In this document: positions 24,118-35,640 of the stretch, in pieces
Layout of the letters: each line of letters starts with the position of its first letter
How positions within the stretch are numbered: the stretch's first letter is position 1
Source of the DNA: Adenanthera pavonina
Taxonomy: Eukaryota > Streptophyta > Magnoliopsida > Fabales > Fabaceae
Length of the DNA stretch: 64,000 nucleotides
NCBI GenBank assembly: GCA_026686845.1
Contig: JAIVEN010000022.1
Location: 29,362,001-29,426,000, forward strand
Direction of reading: 5' to 3'
Program-made: the position numbers and the translations under genes
The notes under the pieces: generated by a model
Database searches by the model: none
What the model was told of the DNA's origin: nothing
What the model saw: only the letters and a program-made list of their open reading frames with translations

Positions 24118-24664
24118 TATTATAAAATTAATACCCCTTTCTCAATAAATACATATCAAAAAGTGTTTTTTACTTTGATTATTTAAATATTTAATTCATC
24201 AAACTTATTTTTATGAAAAAAGAATCCAAACATAAATTATATTATAATAAACTTATTTTTATTCAAATTTTAATGAGGCAAACTTCATTTCAAATTTAAG
24301 TGTGCAAACTTAAAATAAGTCTAGTTGCACATTAGTAGACAACAGTGGAACTAAAGAATTTAAAATAAAAAAATTAATGCTCAATTTTTAATAAATAAAA
24401 CAAACCGACTTAATCAAATATCTGACTTATTCAATAAAAATATTTTGGTCTCTTCAGCCTCAAGCTTGCGTAAATTTGACGAACTCAGCTTATTTTCACT
24501 TGATTCTTCAAAGAGTAGATGTACAACTTCAATCTGCCAAAAATCAAGCACATTAAGCCCAAAAATGAGACATAATATTAGAAAGATTTCTCATTTTACT
24601 TGATTTGTTCTTAACTTTATAATATCATCAATTTAAACAAACCACGAGGACAGATAACTCAGAC

Positions 24665-26089
24665 CTTTAACCGTGAAAGGCCTCTTTCTGCCCTTTTCTT
24701 GCTAACTGCTAGTCCACCTGGTAATGTCTCTTTGCTGCAAGAAAATTAACCTCCAGTCAATGGAATGAATGTAATGAAAACTGAGATTGGAAATGACCCA
24801 ATACCAATGAAACATGTTGTTTTATATTAATCCCTTCAATCCACATTATAAGATATTTTATATTAATTACACATACATATTAAGGAATTTTTTTTCACTA
24901 GAAATCAATGCAAAAAAGTACTAATTTTCCTATTTTACCCTCATTAGATACCTTATTCTATTATCATTGTAAAATTATAAATGAGGAGAAAGAAAGAATT
25001 AAAGATAGAGGTAAAATGAGAAGAAAATTTTCCAATACCTTATATTTTAAATAAAAAACTTATCATACAAAATGTCCTATAATATGGATGGGAGAGAGTA
25101 CTTTGAATAATTGATATAATAATTCTGGTAAGGTGATTCATCATATGAAAACATCCTTGATGTAAAATTGGAGAAACTAGTATAGTAAATTAATTATAAA
25201 AAAAGGAAAAAAGTGTTGAAATTTAGAATTCTAAGTAATAAAATTGAGAGAATGAGTAGTAATAGGTCATATTTTATAATAAATTTATTATTTTGATGCC
25301 TCATTGTAATTCTCCCTATAAAATTCTTAGGTGACAGAACAATTTCAATAAACATTATTGAAGTAAAAAGAAACTAGAAGGAAGCTCAAATCCTTGTTCA
25401 ATTTCACCTATGACTTCTCCCGTTTTAAGAGGATAAGGTTGACAATAGTTTTAGTGAGAGAATATGACAATTGATGAGATTTTAAGCTCTACATTGTTGC
25501 TTAAACACTAAACAAACAAGTGGCAAGGTCTTGGATAAGTGAATACTTCTCTCACTGCAACCCAGAAGATAACTACTTACCAGAATTCCCCAAATCAGAC
25601 AGAAAAGACACTAACACAGATAATTGAGAACATCAGTCAAATCTTTCCAGTGGAACAGAACGTGTAGTTTCATACAGTGGTTTTCTTTTTTTCCCTCCCA
25701 GAAAAATCAGTTCCAACAATTTCATGACCCTTCCCTCTAGGTTAAGTAGCCAATTCGTTTAACACCCTTTTTGATTAATTAGTTATATCCATGAAACTTT
25801 TGAGTCTCTCAAGAATGGATAGGTTACCTTCTTCTTCGACAGCATAGGGCCGTCGCAAACTCCAATCACAATTCGATGCCTTGCCAACTCCGCTGATGCC
25901 TGCATTGAATTTTCAACGTTTCACAGTTTACATATAAGAGAATGCGTTTGAAAAAGATACTGAAAACCTAAAATTGGAGGAGGAGGAGGAGAGAAACCTT
26001 GAGAAAAACGTTTCACAGTTGACTATAGCTTCATAAGTATTGGGCGGAGAAAGCTCTGGAAGCACTGTGGGATCACCATGGTCCGCCAT
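24665..26089 (-). pseudogene. phosphopantetheine adenylyltransferase (PPAT/COAD) relic
   Basis: Three exon remnants lie in order on the minus strand. Exon 1 starts at ATG 26089 (MADHGDPTVLPELSPPNTYE). Exon 2, 25828-25899 with intact splice sites, reads ASAELARHRIVIGVCDGP then MLSKKK. A later exon, 24665-24734, also with splice sites, reads KETLPGGLAVSKKRAERGLS then RLK. These match the plant cytosolic enzyme of the penultimate CoA step (4'-phosphopantetheine + ATP to dephospho-CoA). The GGTFDRLHDGH segment, which holds the catalytic HxGH-type nucleotide motif, should follow exon 1 but is replaced by VNCETFF. The exon covering the middle of the protein and the last exon are absent. An AACTGTGAAACGTT direct repeat (in exon 1 and in the following intron) may mark the deletion. 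It cannot encode an active enzyme. Confidence 0.85.
24828..25100. mobile_element. Stowaway-like MITE, family A copy 1
   Basis: Inverted ends: TCCCTTCAATCCACATTATA at left and, reversed, TACTCTCTCCCATCCATATT at right, flanked by TA. The interior matches 26360-26631 closely (for example TTCTATTATCATTGTA). It sits inside the PPAT relic, between its second and last surviving exons. Confidence 0.65.
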
Positions 26090-26359
26090 TCAAAACACAG
26101 AAGAGCTCTGATTCTTTTGGCTCTGCGCTATAATCTTCAACTGCTAGTGAGCGCTATAACAAGGCCTACGTTGGTTTTGTAAGCTTTTGAAGTTGAAAGG
26201 TAGTTATGCAGATTCCATACTACCAACAACAAGAACAAATTGATTATTGTCTCCCATCCTTGCTATAAAAGTAATTTTCAACTAACTTATCCAAACTAAA
26301 AATAAATTTATTATAATATTAAAATTATTTTAAAATTTATATGATTTCATCTTTATCCA

Positions 26360-26631
26360 TACTTCATCCAATCCACATTATAAGGTATTTTGTATCAATT
26401 ACACACATATTAAGAAAATCATTTTTTCACCTGAATTAATGCAAAAAGTATTCATATTTCCTATTTTATCCTTATTAAATACTCTATTCTATTATCATTG
26501 TAGAGTTATAAATAAAAAATATGAAAACATTAAAAATAAAAATAAAATGGAAAGAAAAATATCCAACTTCCTATATTTTGGACTAAAAACTTGTCATATA
26601 AAATATCTTATAATATGAACCGGAGGACGTA
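26360..26631. mobile_element. Stowaway-like MITE, family A copy 2
   Basis: Same length, orientation and sequence family as 24828-25100: opens TACTTCATCCAATCCACATT and closes ATGAACCGGAGGACGTA. It lies just upstream of the PPAT relic, so the relic carries one copy inside and one outside. Confidence 0.65.
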
Positions 26632-26795
26632 ATAAATAATACAAATTTAAAGAATTCACACACACTCTCTTTCTCATAAATAAGGATATTTTAAAATAAT
26701 ACAATTAATACTTCAAAAACTTTTGACAGATTACCTATATTTAGTATCACAAAAAATTTCTAAAATATGATTAATAAAAATAATGAGATGGAGTA
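26632..26795 (+). mobile_element. MITE, family B copy 2 (partial), abutting family A
   Basis: Begins exactly where family A copy 2 ends. It matches the right half of 18230-18500 (TACAAATTTAAAGAATTCAC, then a closing ATGAGATGGAGTA). The left half is missing, as if copy A inserted in, or replaced, it. Confidence 0.5.
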
Positions 26796-27274
26796 ATTTA
26801 CTAATTTTTAAATCAATTTTGGCCCAACAACATGCTTCTCAATCAGTATATAATATATAAAAATAAATCATTTATCATTTATTTTTTATTTATCTAAATA
26901 GGCATCATTTAATAAAAACTCTAAAATTACGGAGATAATAAATTTTTTTTTACAAGAGAAATAATAAAGTATTCTGCTTTTTAGATCATTCTCATGAAAG
27001 AAAATTAGATTATTTTCACACAAAATTTGGTCACGAAATTACATTTTTGAATATATATATATATATATATATTTTAAATTACGAAAATAAATAGATAATA
27101 TATATTTTTAATTATATGCATTTTAAGATTCTAATCAATGAGTACAACTACACCTAGGCCACTTAATTAGTAATTTGTCTCTGTTATTCATAGAAAAGTT
27201 TACAATTGTTATTATTATTTTTTTATTGTTCTATCATCAGCTTAGGGTGCATAGAGAGGGCTTGTGGATTAGTA
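26796..27274. other. AT-rich spacer with TA microsatellite
   Basis: No coding signal. A TA run lies near 27053-27071. Confidence 0.5.
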
Positions 27275-27590
27275 GGCCTAAACACTTACGCTTTTGGATG
27301 AGAGAATAAGATGGAAGGAGAGAAAATGAAGATAAAATATTTATCATCTTATGTTTGGATGAAGGGGAAAAATAAAAAGAAAAAAACTCATTTATTTCAT
27401 AAAAACTATAATACCCTTATTACTAATATAACTAATTTATATTATATGAATGAAAATAACTCATATAAATAATATTTTTACATAACTTATTTTAGTTAAT
27501 AATGTGGTGCCTGGCGGTGGTAGCGATTGATAATTAGTGACCAGCAGTGGTGACAACGGCTAGTGATTGGTGACTTGTGACGGTGGTTAG
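27275..27590. mobile_element. left arm of an element split by the hAT insertion
   Basis: From CTTTTGGATGAGAGAATAAG onward this resembles the reversed right edge at about 35640-35875 (GTTTGGATGGACGAGAAAAT), as imperfect inverted repeats would. Between the two arms lies a GTGGTGATTGGTGAC-type minisatellite, and the hAT element entered it. The parent element class is not known. Confidence 0.35.
27583..27590. repeat. 8-bp target-site duplication, left (GTGGTTAG)
   Basis: GTGGTTAG directly precedes the TAAGGGTGTTCA terminus and is repeated exactly at 35306-35313. Confidence 0.95.
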
Positions 27591-27759
27591 TAAGGGTGTT
27601 CAGAACCAAACTAAACTGACGGCACCAAACCAACTGAAGAGAACCGATCAAAACGGAATAAAATGAGGTCTATTTTAGTTTTTGGTCTGTTAAAATCACC
27701 TCGATTTGGTTCAGGTTTGGTTTTAGAAATAAAAAATTGAGCCAAACCAAACCACACTT

Positions 27760-29000
27760 CCTTAATATATTATAATTATTATTATGAGTTATAGTATAAC
27801 ATAATAATATTAAGAAGCCCATAACTTAATACCCCTTAAACATATATCTTTTTATATACGAAGCCCATGACAAAATAGGAAGCCCAATCCAAGTCAAAGT
27901 TTCCATTCCTCTTTCACTTTGCCTTCATAACGTTGTGAGGCTATGAGCTGTCATATAGAATCCGATCCCACCCAACTCCCAAATCCCAAGTCTTCGACTT
28001 CGTCATCTTCACTCTTTACTCTTCACTTCAAGTCAAAATCCCTAGCATAGCGAGCGGCCAAGCGCACACAACTTGGGCTTCATCACCAATCACCATTATG
28101 TTCTTCAACTTGAAAATACCAGAACCCCAAAGTCCTGTCAATCTCATTCTTCAATTCCGTCGATTTTTGCGTCTTGCTCATTCTCCAAAACCCTTTCATC
28201 TTTCTCATTTGGTTCAAGTTTGTCTAGTCCGTGGCTTACGTTGTCCGTGGCTTCATGCGCTGCTACCTTACTGATTCTATTTTGTGCATCATTGCTTGCT
28301 CAAGGTTCTATTTTTGATTACTAGGTTCTGTTTTGTTCTACATAATACCCACTGTTTGCTTGCTTCATGCATCATTGCTACTTGCTAGTTTCTGGTTGCT
28401 TGCTTGGTTCTGTTTTGTTCTACCTTAGTTTTAATTTGTCTGTTTTGCATACTTGGTCCTTGGCTTGAGTAATTGCTTTGTTTGTCATTTTATACATATC
28501 AGCAACGTAGAGAGTCTAAAGACCAAAGAAATAATAGGAAAAAAATGTTTTTTCATGAATGAGATATAATAAAAAATGATGCTGACATAGGAAAAAGAAA
28601 CAATAATGTCATTGTATAAAAATATTATAATGGCCTCATCATGTTAACTTTTTGTCATGCCTCTGAATTAAAAATTAACATTGCCTAACAATCGGATGAA
28701 AGCAAGTGGATAGAGTAGAGACAAAAACTAATGGACCACGTGAAAACTCAATTCTTTGAGTAGGAGGAGGAACCACTTGCACTTTAACATGATTAAATTT
28801 ATTATTTTGTTAATTAAGCTCATAATATGACATTGCTAAATTGAATTTTTTTTTACACATGATATTTTTCCAAATTTCAGTATGAATGATATTGAGGTAA
28901 TTTTTTTTAAATTGGATGTTAATGTGGTGTGGTTTTAGTTTTGTATAAAATAATTTTTTTATCTCATGATTCTTTTTTTTTAATATAGCAAGAAACATAT
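27760..29000 (+). other. hAT 5' leader region
   Basis: Non-coding part of the hAT before the transposase. Stretch 27900-28450 is less AT-rich and looks like a transcribed leader. A TAG acceptor before 28989 suggests an intron ahead of the start codon. The 83-codon frame at 28073 has no motif and is not taken as a gene. Confidence 0.4.
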
Positions 29001-30352
29001 ATGGATTTAACAAATGTTGTTAAAGATGATTTGTCTAAAACTAACAAGTCAGCTCCTATCACTACTTCTGCTCCACCTGCTACAAATTAGCAAACAAAAA
29101 TTTCAAATCAAGAGAAGGGAGAAGAGACAGATAAGGGACAAGATCCAACCAATAATGAAGGTAAAAGAAAACCAACTAGACCTCAGTCTTGGGTTTGGAA
29201 TCATTTTACATTAATTGAAGGTTGCAATCCTGAATACCCAAGAGCTAAATGTAATTGGTGTGGGATAGACTTTGCATGCCACAAAAAAAAAGAAATGGAA
29301 CATCAATCATGGCAACTCATTTAGAATCTAGATGTAAAAAAATTGTTGTTGGAAATAAAGATCCAAAACAACCTGTACTTTCTTTCCAACAAAAAAGAAA
29401 AGAGGATGGAGAAGCTTGTGGAACTAGTTTGAAGGGAGTAACATTTGACCTTAATTCTTGTAGGCAAGCACTTGCAAGAATGATAATTGTTGATGAATTG
29501 CCTTTAAAATTTGTTGAGGGAGAAGGCTTCCAATATTTTATGAGCATTGCACAGCCATTATTTCCTCTCCTATCATGTATTACAATAGCTAGAGACTGTT
29601 GAAATCTTTTCTTATATGAACAAACTAAGTTAAGGAGTGTATTTAGACATTCTCGTCAAAGTGTTTGCCTAACTACTGATTGCTGGACATCTATACAAAA
29701 CATGAGTTATTTATGTCTTACTGGGCGTTTCATTGATGATGAATGCAAATTGCATAAAAGAATTTTGAATTTTTGCCAAGTAGCTGATCATAAGGGTGAG
29801 ACTATTGGTGAAGTGATTGAAAATTGTTTGTTAAGTTGGGGGATTGATAGGATTTTTACCATTACTGTTGACAATGCTTCATCTAATGACGTTGCTATAG
29901 CCTATGTGAAAGATAGAATACTTGATTGGAATAGGCATATAATGAAAGGAGAATATATGCATGTTAGATGTTGTGCACATATCATGAATTTAGCAGTCAA
30001 TGATGGGTTGAAAGAGATTCATGATTCTCTACAAAAAATTAGAAATGCAATTCGATATATTCATGCTTCACCAACTCATTTTCAAAAGTTTAAATCTTGT
30101 GTGGAGCAAACAAGAATTCAAGAAAAGGAAATTGTGAAATTAGATTGTCCTACTAGGTGGAACTCCACTTACATTATGCTTGAAAGTGCCTTAAAGTTTC
30201 AAAAGGCATTCAAGAGGTTGGAGGAAAAATATGTTGTCTTTGCCTTAGATAAGGTAGGACCTCCAATTGTTGAAGATTGGGATAAAGCACGTGTTTTTGT
30301 GAAGTTCTTGAAAATATTTTTTGATGTAACAAAAAATCTGTCTGGCTCATTA

Positions 30353-32006
30353 TGTTGAATCAAGAGTTTTGATGATTTCAAACTAACATTGAAGAGCTTG
30401 GATTGAAGATATCAAAGGAGCTCAAAGTGACTTAAGTGAAGAAAATTTGAGTAATTATTGCTAGGATTATTGTAGGATCTTTTGTTATGGGTAAAAGACT
30501 TTGATTTGATGAAAAGATGTTTTAAAAACTTGATTTTATGTTAAACAATGAAATATTTGAAAAATACCCACCAACAGACGAAATTTGAAAAGCTTACATT
30601 GAACTGTCATATTGGAAATTCGAACTTTGGCTTTGGAAATTTGAATTTCGAGCTTAAATTGAATAAGTCTGAAGAGATATCTCTCTGACAGACGAATTTT
30701 GATTTTCCAAAATTTGAATTTTCATAAGTGTCTGAAAAAAGCTTTTGAGCAACAGACGAACTTTGAGTTTTGAACATTCGAATTTCAGACAAAATAGAAT
30801 TTATGAAAACTGAAGAAATTCGTCTGAAACAATATTAAAGTTCATCTGAAATCAAGATCATATTGAGTTTCAAAACTGTTCACTAACAGACGAACTTTGA
30901 ACATGGAAATTCGAATTTCAGAAGCTGGAGTTGTGAGTCTGTTGAGATGACATGATGACATACGAAGGACAGTGTTTACAAATTCGAATGTTGAAGTAAG
31001 TCTGAAAAGAGGTCTCTCTGACAGACGAACTGTACTCTTTGAAAGTTCAAATTTTGAAGTAAATGAACTACTGTGCCTTTTAAGCCTGCTGCGGACAGAC
31101 GAATTTTGAGGTTCCAAAATTCGAATTTCGAGGGTACTGTAGCAAATTAAAAACACTGTTCACACTTAATAGAAAAACTTTCTTCTTGAAAATTCGTATG
31201 TCACAACATGAAAACATTTTATAAGTTTTAAAATTTGAATTTCACTTCATGAACAGACGAACTTCGGTATTTCAACGTTGGAAGCTTTAACCTTTAGTTC
31301 CTTCCAAATTTGTCTATTGACCAACCGAAATTCGAATTTCAGTATATCAGAAGCATTAAATGCGGTTGGTTAACGGATAGTTTTTCAGAGTAACCGTTGG
31401 ATAACTTCCCCAACGAATAGATTTTGTCTCTAACGAATAGTTGGGACCTAAATCTATAAATACAACATCATTTGAAGTTGTGGGTAACGAATCAAACTTT
31501 GTATATACTGAAATTCTGTCAAATTTTCTATTAAAAGACTTTTACCCTCTTACTTCAATATTTGCACTTCAACTTTCACATTCACTCTATTCAAGAGATT
31601 TTCATCTTTGTAAATAATCTATTCTTCATCTGAGAGATAGATTTACTTGTGAGGAAATATCACAAGAGACTGTAAAGCACTTTGTGAAAGTGCAGAAAGA
31701 GATTGAGTGAGCTCTAGAAAACAGAGCACTGGAGTTGTACTGTGGCATTAGCAATAAGTCCGTTGAATTCTTGCTGTATAGTGGAAAATCTCAAGTGCTG
31801 ACTTGGGAACTGGACGTAGGTCAAGAGGAGAGACCGAACCAGGATAAATATCTGAGTTTTTCTTCTCCCTATCTCTTTTCTTTTAGCTTATTGCTTTATA
31901 CTCTGTTTTTCATTATACCTTGCTTTCTTCATCATTTTCACTTTGTGCAGAAAATTTTTAATCTTCCCAATTCACCCCCCCTCTTGGGAAGTCAGCCTAA
32001 CTAACA
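30353..32006 (+). mobile_element. solo LTR 1 in the hAT transposase (1,654 bp)
   Basis: Begins TGTTGAATCAAGAG and ends CCTAACTAACA (TG...CA), flanked on both sides by CATTA (30348-30352 and 32007-32011). A TATAAATA box is at about 31457, and the tail AATTCACCCCCCCTCTTGGG looks like the end of Ty1/copia (Sirevirus-like) LTRs. No internal retrotransposon genes are present, so recombination between two LTRs left one. Its left half holds at least seven copies of ACAGACGAA alternating with palindromic AATTCGAATTT. Confidence 0.88.
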
Positions 32007-32589
32007 CATTATATGTAACATCATCTCAATATTTTCATGACTTTTGCTTGGTGGTGAAAACCTTGAACAGTATGTGTGAAAGTGATGATTCTTTACTAAG
32101 TTTAATGGCTGTAAAAATGAAAATAAAACATAACAAGTATTGGGGGGATGTTAAAAATATGAATATGATGATTTTTGTAGCTGTGGTGGTTGATCCAAGA
32201 TATAAGTTGAAGTTTGTGGAATGGAGTTTGAAAAAACTCTACAATGAAGACATGGTAGAATATTATACTAGGCGAGTGAAAGAGCTACTTATCAAAATGC
32301 ATGAAAGTTATAAGTCTTCTCATGAATTGAAAAAAGTTGCAGCCAATACTCAATCTCAAGGCAAGTAAATCGCTTCTCATGAAGTTCTTGAAAAGGAGTC
32401 ATTTGCAATGGAGTTTGACAAAGTCATGAATGAAGATGACAATCTTGAGAATCAATTAGAAGTGGATCTATATTTGATGGAAAGCAGAGAAAAAATGAGT
32501 ACAAAATTTAACATCCTTAATTGGTGGAAAGTGAATTCCTCTAAATATCCTATCATTGGACAAATTGCTAGGGATGTGTTGGCTATGCT

Positions 32590-33777
32590 TGTAACATCCA
32601 TGAATCTATGATTAATATGGTTACATGAATTGTGGATTAAATAAGTTACATTGAATGAAGTATACAATGAATTATGGTTTAAATAAGTTACATTGAATAA
32701 ATTATACAATGAATTATGGTTTAAGTAAGTTACATTGAATTAAGTATACAATAAATTATAGTTTAAATATGTTACATTGAATAAAGTATACAATGAATTA
32801 TGGTTTAAATAAGTTACATTGAATAAAGTATACAATGAATTGTGGTTTAAATAAATTACATTGAATGAAGTATACAATGAATTGTGATTTAAATAAGTTA
32901 CATTGAATTATGATGAAATACACTGAATGAAGGTATACAATGAATTATATTAATGAGCATACACTGAATAAAGTTATCCATTGGATTGATGTCACTTGCT
33001 GGCCAAAACATCAACACTATAAATACCCCTCCCATTTCTTCATTTTAGCACCCCATCAGTTGTGAGTGAAAGAAAGAGACAGCCAGGGGAGAGAAAGAGA
33101 GTGTGAGTGAAAGAGAAGGAAAAAGAAGGAAGGCAGGCTGTTTAGCTCAGAATACTTTTCGGTGGAGGTAGTATATTATTTATTTCATGCATTTTCTGTG
33201 AATTAATTATGGATGTTATGTGATACTATTGGATGAGTTATTTCAATATAAATGTTTTGAAATGCTATGGATGTCTAGTATTAAGAGGAAACTCTGTTGA
33301 GTTTTTTTTATGCATCATGAAATATGAGTTATTTAGTTGTTTGCATAACTACTTAATTATGAGCATGATTTGTATGAATGAATATATATACTACTGAGAT
33401 TTTCCCAAATCTCACACCCAATGACTAATAATGTTAGGAACAAGCACAAGCAAAAGCAAAGACAAGGGAATGGTTAACTAAGAGGAAGCAGACCGGAGAA
33501 TAATATTTTGCTTTAGAATAAATGTAATTAAATTATAGAGATATGTTTTAGTTATGATTTCTACTCGCTGGCTTTACTTTAGATGTTTTGGAACAATTAT
33601 TAGATGATTACAGTATGGTTGTTTTAATTATTATTAATTAAGGTAAACTTTCAGATTAGTTAGTCTTTTGAGCAACTTAATTTAAAAAAGTTTAAAAGTT
33701 TTATTATTCTAGACTTTTATTTCTTTCCGCTAGATATATAATATATGGTTAAAAGCCTAGTAAAATAAGATGTCACA
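32590..33777 (+). mobile_element. solo LTR 2 in the hAT transposase (1,188 bp)
   Basis: Begins TGTAACATCC and ends GATGTCACA, flanked by ATGCT at 32585-32589 and 33778-33782. Removing the LTR and one ATGCT restores the reading frame and the conserved dimerisation domain of the host transposase. A TATAAATA box lies near 33019. The TGTAACATCC start and a late purine-rich stretch (AACAAGCACAAGCAAAAGC) fit Ty3/gypsy chromovirus LTRs. It contains a 42-bp tandem repeat. Confidence 0.9.
32625..32960 (+). repeat. 42-bp tandem repeat within solo LTR 2
   Basis: About seven diverged units on the pattern GAATTATGGTTTAAATAAGT + TACATTGAATAAAGTATACA + AT. It occupies the upstream (U3) part of the LTR before its TATA box, where tandem repeats often act as enhancers. 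Confidence 0.9.
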
Positions 33778-35305
33778 ATGCTTGTGTCTACTGTAGCCTC
33801 TGAAGCCGCATTTAGCACCGGGGGCCATATACTAAATGAATATAGAAGCTCATTGAGTGTCAAGACAGTTGAAGCCCTTGTTTGTGCACAAAATTGGTTT
33901 TGATCTACCCCTTTGTCAAGTGATATTGAAGAGAAGGTGGAAGAAATTGAGAAAATAGAATTAGGTAATATTTTTATAAATAAGATATTTTAAATAATTT
34001 GATTTCACTAGATATAAATTGTACACCTTATTCATATTTCTTTTATTGTACCTTTGTTAACAGATCTTGGTGTAGCTGTTCTAAATGATGATGATGATTG
34101 ATGAATATTAATTATTAAGGATTTTCAATTATCTTCATTTGTATATGTAAGTAGCATGAGTTGTATTTTTTTATAATCACTTTTCACTATCATTAAATTT
34201 ATTAAATCCAAGTTCTAACATTTTTTCTTCTTTTCAGATATCATACGCCCAAAGCATGGTGTTAGAATGGTGGTCAATTCAAGACTAATCTTTTCTTTTT
34301 TTGGATAATTTCACTTACTATCGATATGGGAAATTTCAACAGGAACTTGCAAGACTGACATGAAAGGATGTTAGAACTTAGAAGTATGATATTATTAAAG
34401 GTGGCTAATCTATTTTGTGGATAATTTCACTTGGTAGAACTTCAATTTTTTGGTTAAGTTCCAATATGTATATTTTGATATATGTAATGACAGATGATTT
34501 TTTGTGCATATGTGATGACAAATGATCATGATATTATTATTTTAGATATATTTTGAGCAAGTGAACTCGTTGACTATTATATGACTGTTTTGAGTTTTGA
34601 TTTAGATCTAAATGAAGTCTTTGAAAAAAAAAAAGGAGATATATTGCAAGTTATTGCAACTGATACAATGAGTGAGTTATTGAAATGTATACTCACTTTG
34701 ATATTATAACTCTTAACACAAAAAATATATCTATTTAAGGGAGTCAAATGACTTTAAAAGTAAAAGAAATAAATCTATAATTTAAGAGAGATTGAAGATG
34801 TTGACCATGTCTTAAGAAAATGCACTTATTGTTCCTTGACATCGACCATATGCCACCCTTTAATAAAGTGCCTCCCATTCCCCCCAAAAAAGAAAAATAA
34901 ACTATACGCAACTCTCTTATTATGCATTTTCAGGATTGATCTTTTATCAATACTAATAAAAAAAAGTTAGCAAATCTTGATGTAATGAACAAGATTATAA
35001 TTTACAAAATATTTATTAATTAGGGAGGAAGAATGTAAATCTTCATCAAGTATATTAGTAAGTAAATTATTTATACATAATTTATATTCATAAAGTATCT
35101 ATATGTAATTTGTTTAGTTTAATTTTTGAACAATGATATATTTTATTGAAAAAAGTGAAATTAGCCTGAACCAAATCTAAACCAAACCGAACCAAACCGA
35201 TCAAAATTCAAACCGACAAGGTTCCAATAAAAGGCAAACCGATTGGTTTGGTTCAGTTTGATTTTTGTCCAAAACCGAACCAAACCACACCCGTGAACAC
35301 CCTTA

Positions 35306-35313
35306 GTGGTTAG
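35306..35313. repeat. 8-bp target-site duplication, right (GTGGTTAG)
   Basis: Exact copy of 27583-27590, directly after the TGAACACCCTTA terminus. Confidence 0.95.
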
Positions 35314-35640
35314 TGACTTGTGATGGTGATGGTTGATAACCAATGGAGGTAGTGGCTGATAATCAGTGATTGCCTTCGATCAGTGAGCGGCAACAGCAAC
35401 GGTCGGTGACCAGCGACAGTGGTGGCAGATGATCAGTGATGGCAATGACCGATGACCCATAGTGGTGGGAGTTGGTGACCAGTAATGGCTAGTAGTAGCA
35501 GTTAGTGACCAGCAGTGGTGGTGGTCAGTGACCGGTGATTGGTGATAGTGGTGGCAGCTAGTGGACTGTGGATAGTGGTGGCTGGTGGGTGCTAATGGAA
35601 AATGCTTGTCAATTGTGGTGGTAGGCAACATCAATATATA
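35314..35640. repeat. degenerate GTGGTGATTGGTGAC-type minisatellite
   Basis: Many imperfect units built from GTGG, GTGAC, CAGTGG and GATTGGTG. The pattern continues the sequence at 27500-27590, so the hAT landed within this array. An 84-codon minus frame (35380-35634) rich in His and Thr is only a reading of the repeat. Confidence 0.75.

Larger units (their letters stand above)
29001..34101 (+). pseudogene. hAT transposase (RICESLEEPER-like), broken
   Basis: The reading starts at ATG 29001 and can be followed to a TGA at 34099-34101 across an intron (33965-34063). Parts in order: BED zinc finger (QSWVWNHFTLIEG, CNWCG, THLESRC); catalytic core with TTDCWTSIQNMSYLCLTGRF, TVDNASSND, CCAHIMNLAVNDGL and CPTRWNSTY; C-terminal dimerisation domain (STVASEAAFSTGGHIL, VEALVCAQNW). 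Damage: TAG at 29088, a frameshift at the A-run near 29284, TGA at 29600, a solo LTR after codons NLSGSL (30353-32006), TAA near 32366, a second solo LTR after VLAM (32590-33777), and TGA at 33901. The dimerisation domain reads straight through once the second LTR and one ATGCT copy are discounted, which confirms that insertion. It is dead, though its ends might still be mobilised in trans. Confidence 0.92.
27591..35305 (+). mobile_element. hAT-superfamily DNA transposon, autonomous type, inactivated
   Basis: The element is bounded by perfect 12-base inverted ends (TAAGGGTGTTCA / TGAACACCCTTA) and an exact 8-bp duplication, both diagnostic of hAT. Subterminal DNA at both ends is full of AACCAAACC/GGTTTGGTT motifs, the type of repeat hAT transposases bind. 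The 7,715-base span includes two later solo LTR insertions (30353-32006 and 32590-33777); without them and their duplicated bases it is about 4.9 kb, a normal size for an autonomous plant hAT. The transposase gene on the plus strand is broken. Both LTRs lie inside coding sequence, so they came after the hAT. Confidence 0.93.

Noticed and set aside
28073..28324. 83-codon Ser-rich frame inside the hAT
   Set aside because: Lies in the hAT leader, is not part of the transposase, and has no motif.
30607..31156. Minus-strand frames in solo LTR 1
   Set aside because: They are readings of the repeated ACAGACGAA/AATTCGAATTT motifs.
32585..33782. Block between transposase parts considered as an intron
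   Set aside because: It has TG...CA ends, a TATA box, tandem repeats and a direct ATGCT duplication, all LTR features, and lacks GT-AG borders in the right phase.
35380..35634. His/Thr-rich 84-codon minus frame
   Set aside because: Reading of the GTGG minisatellite on the opposite strand.
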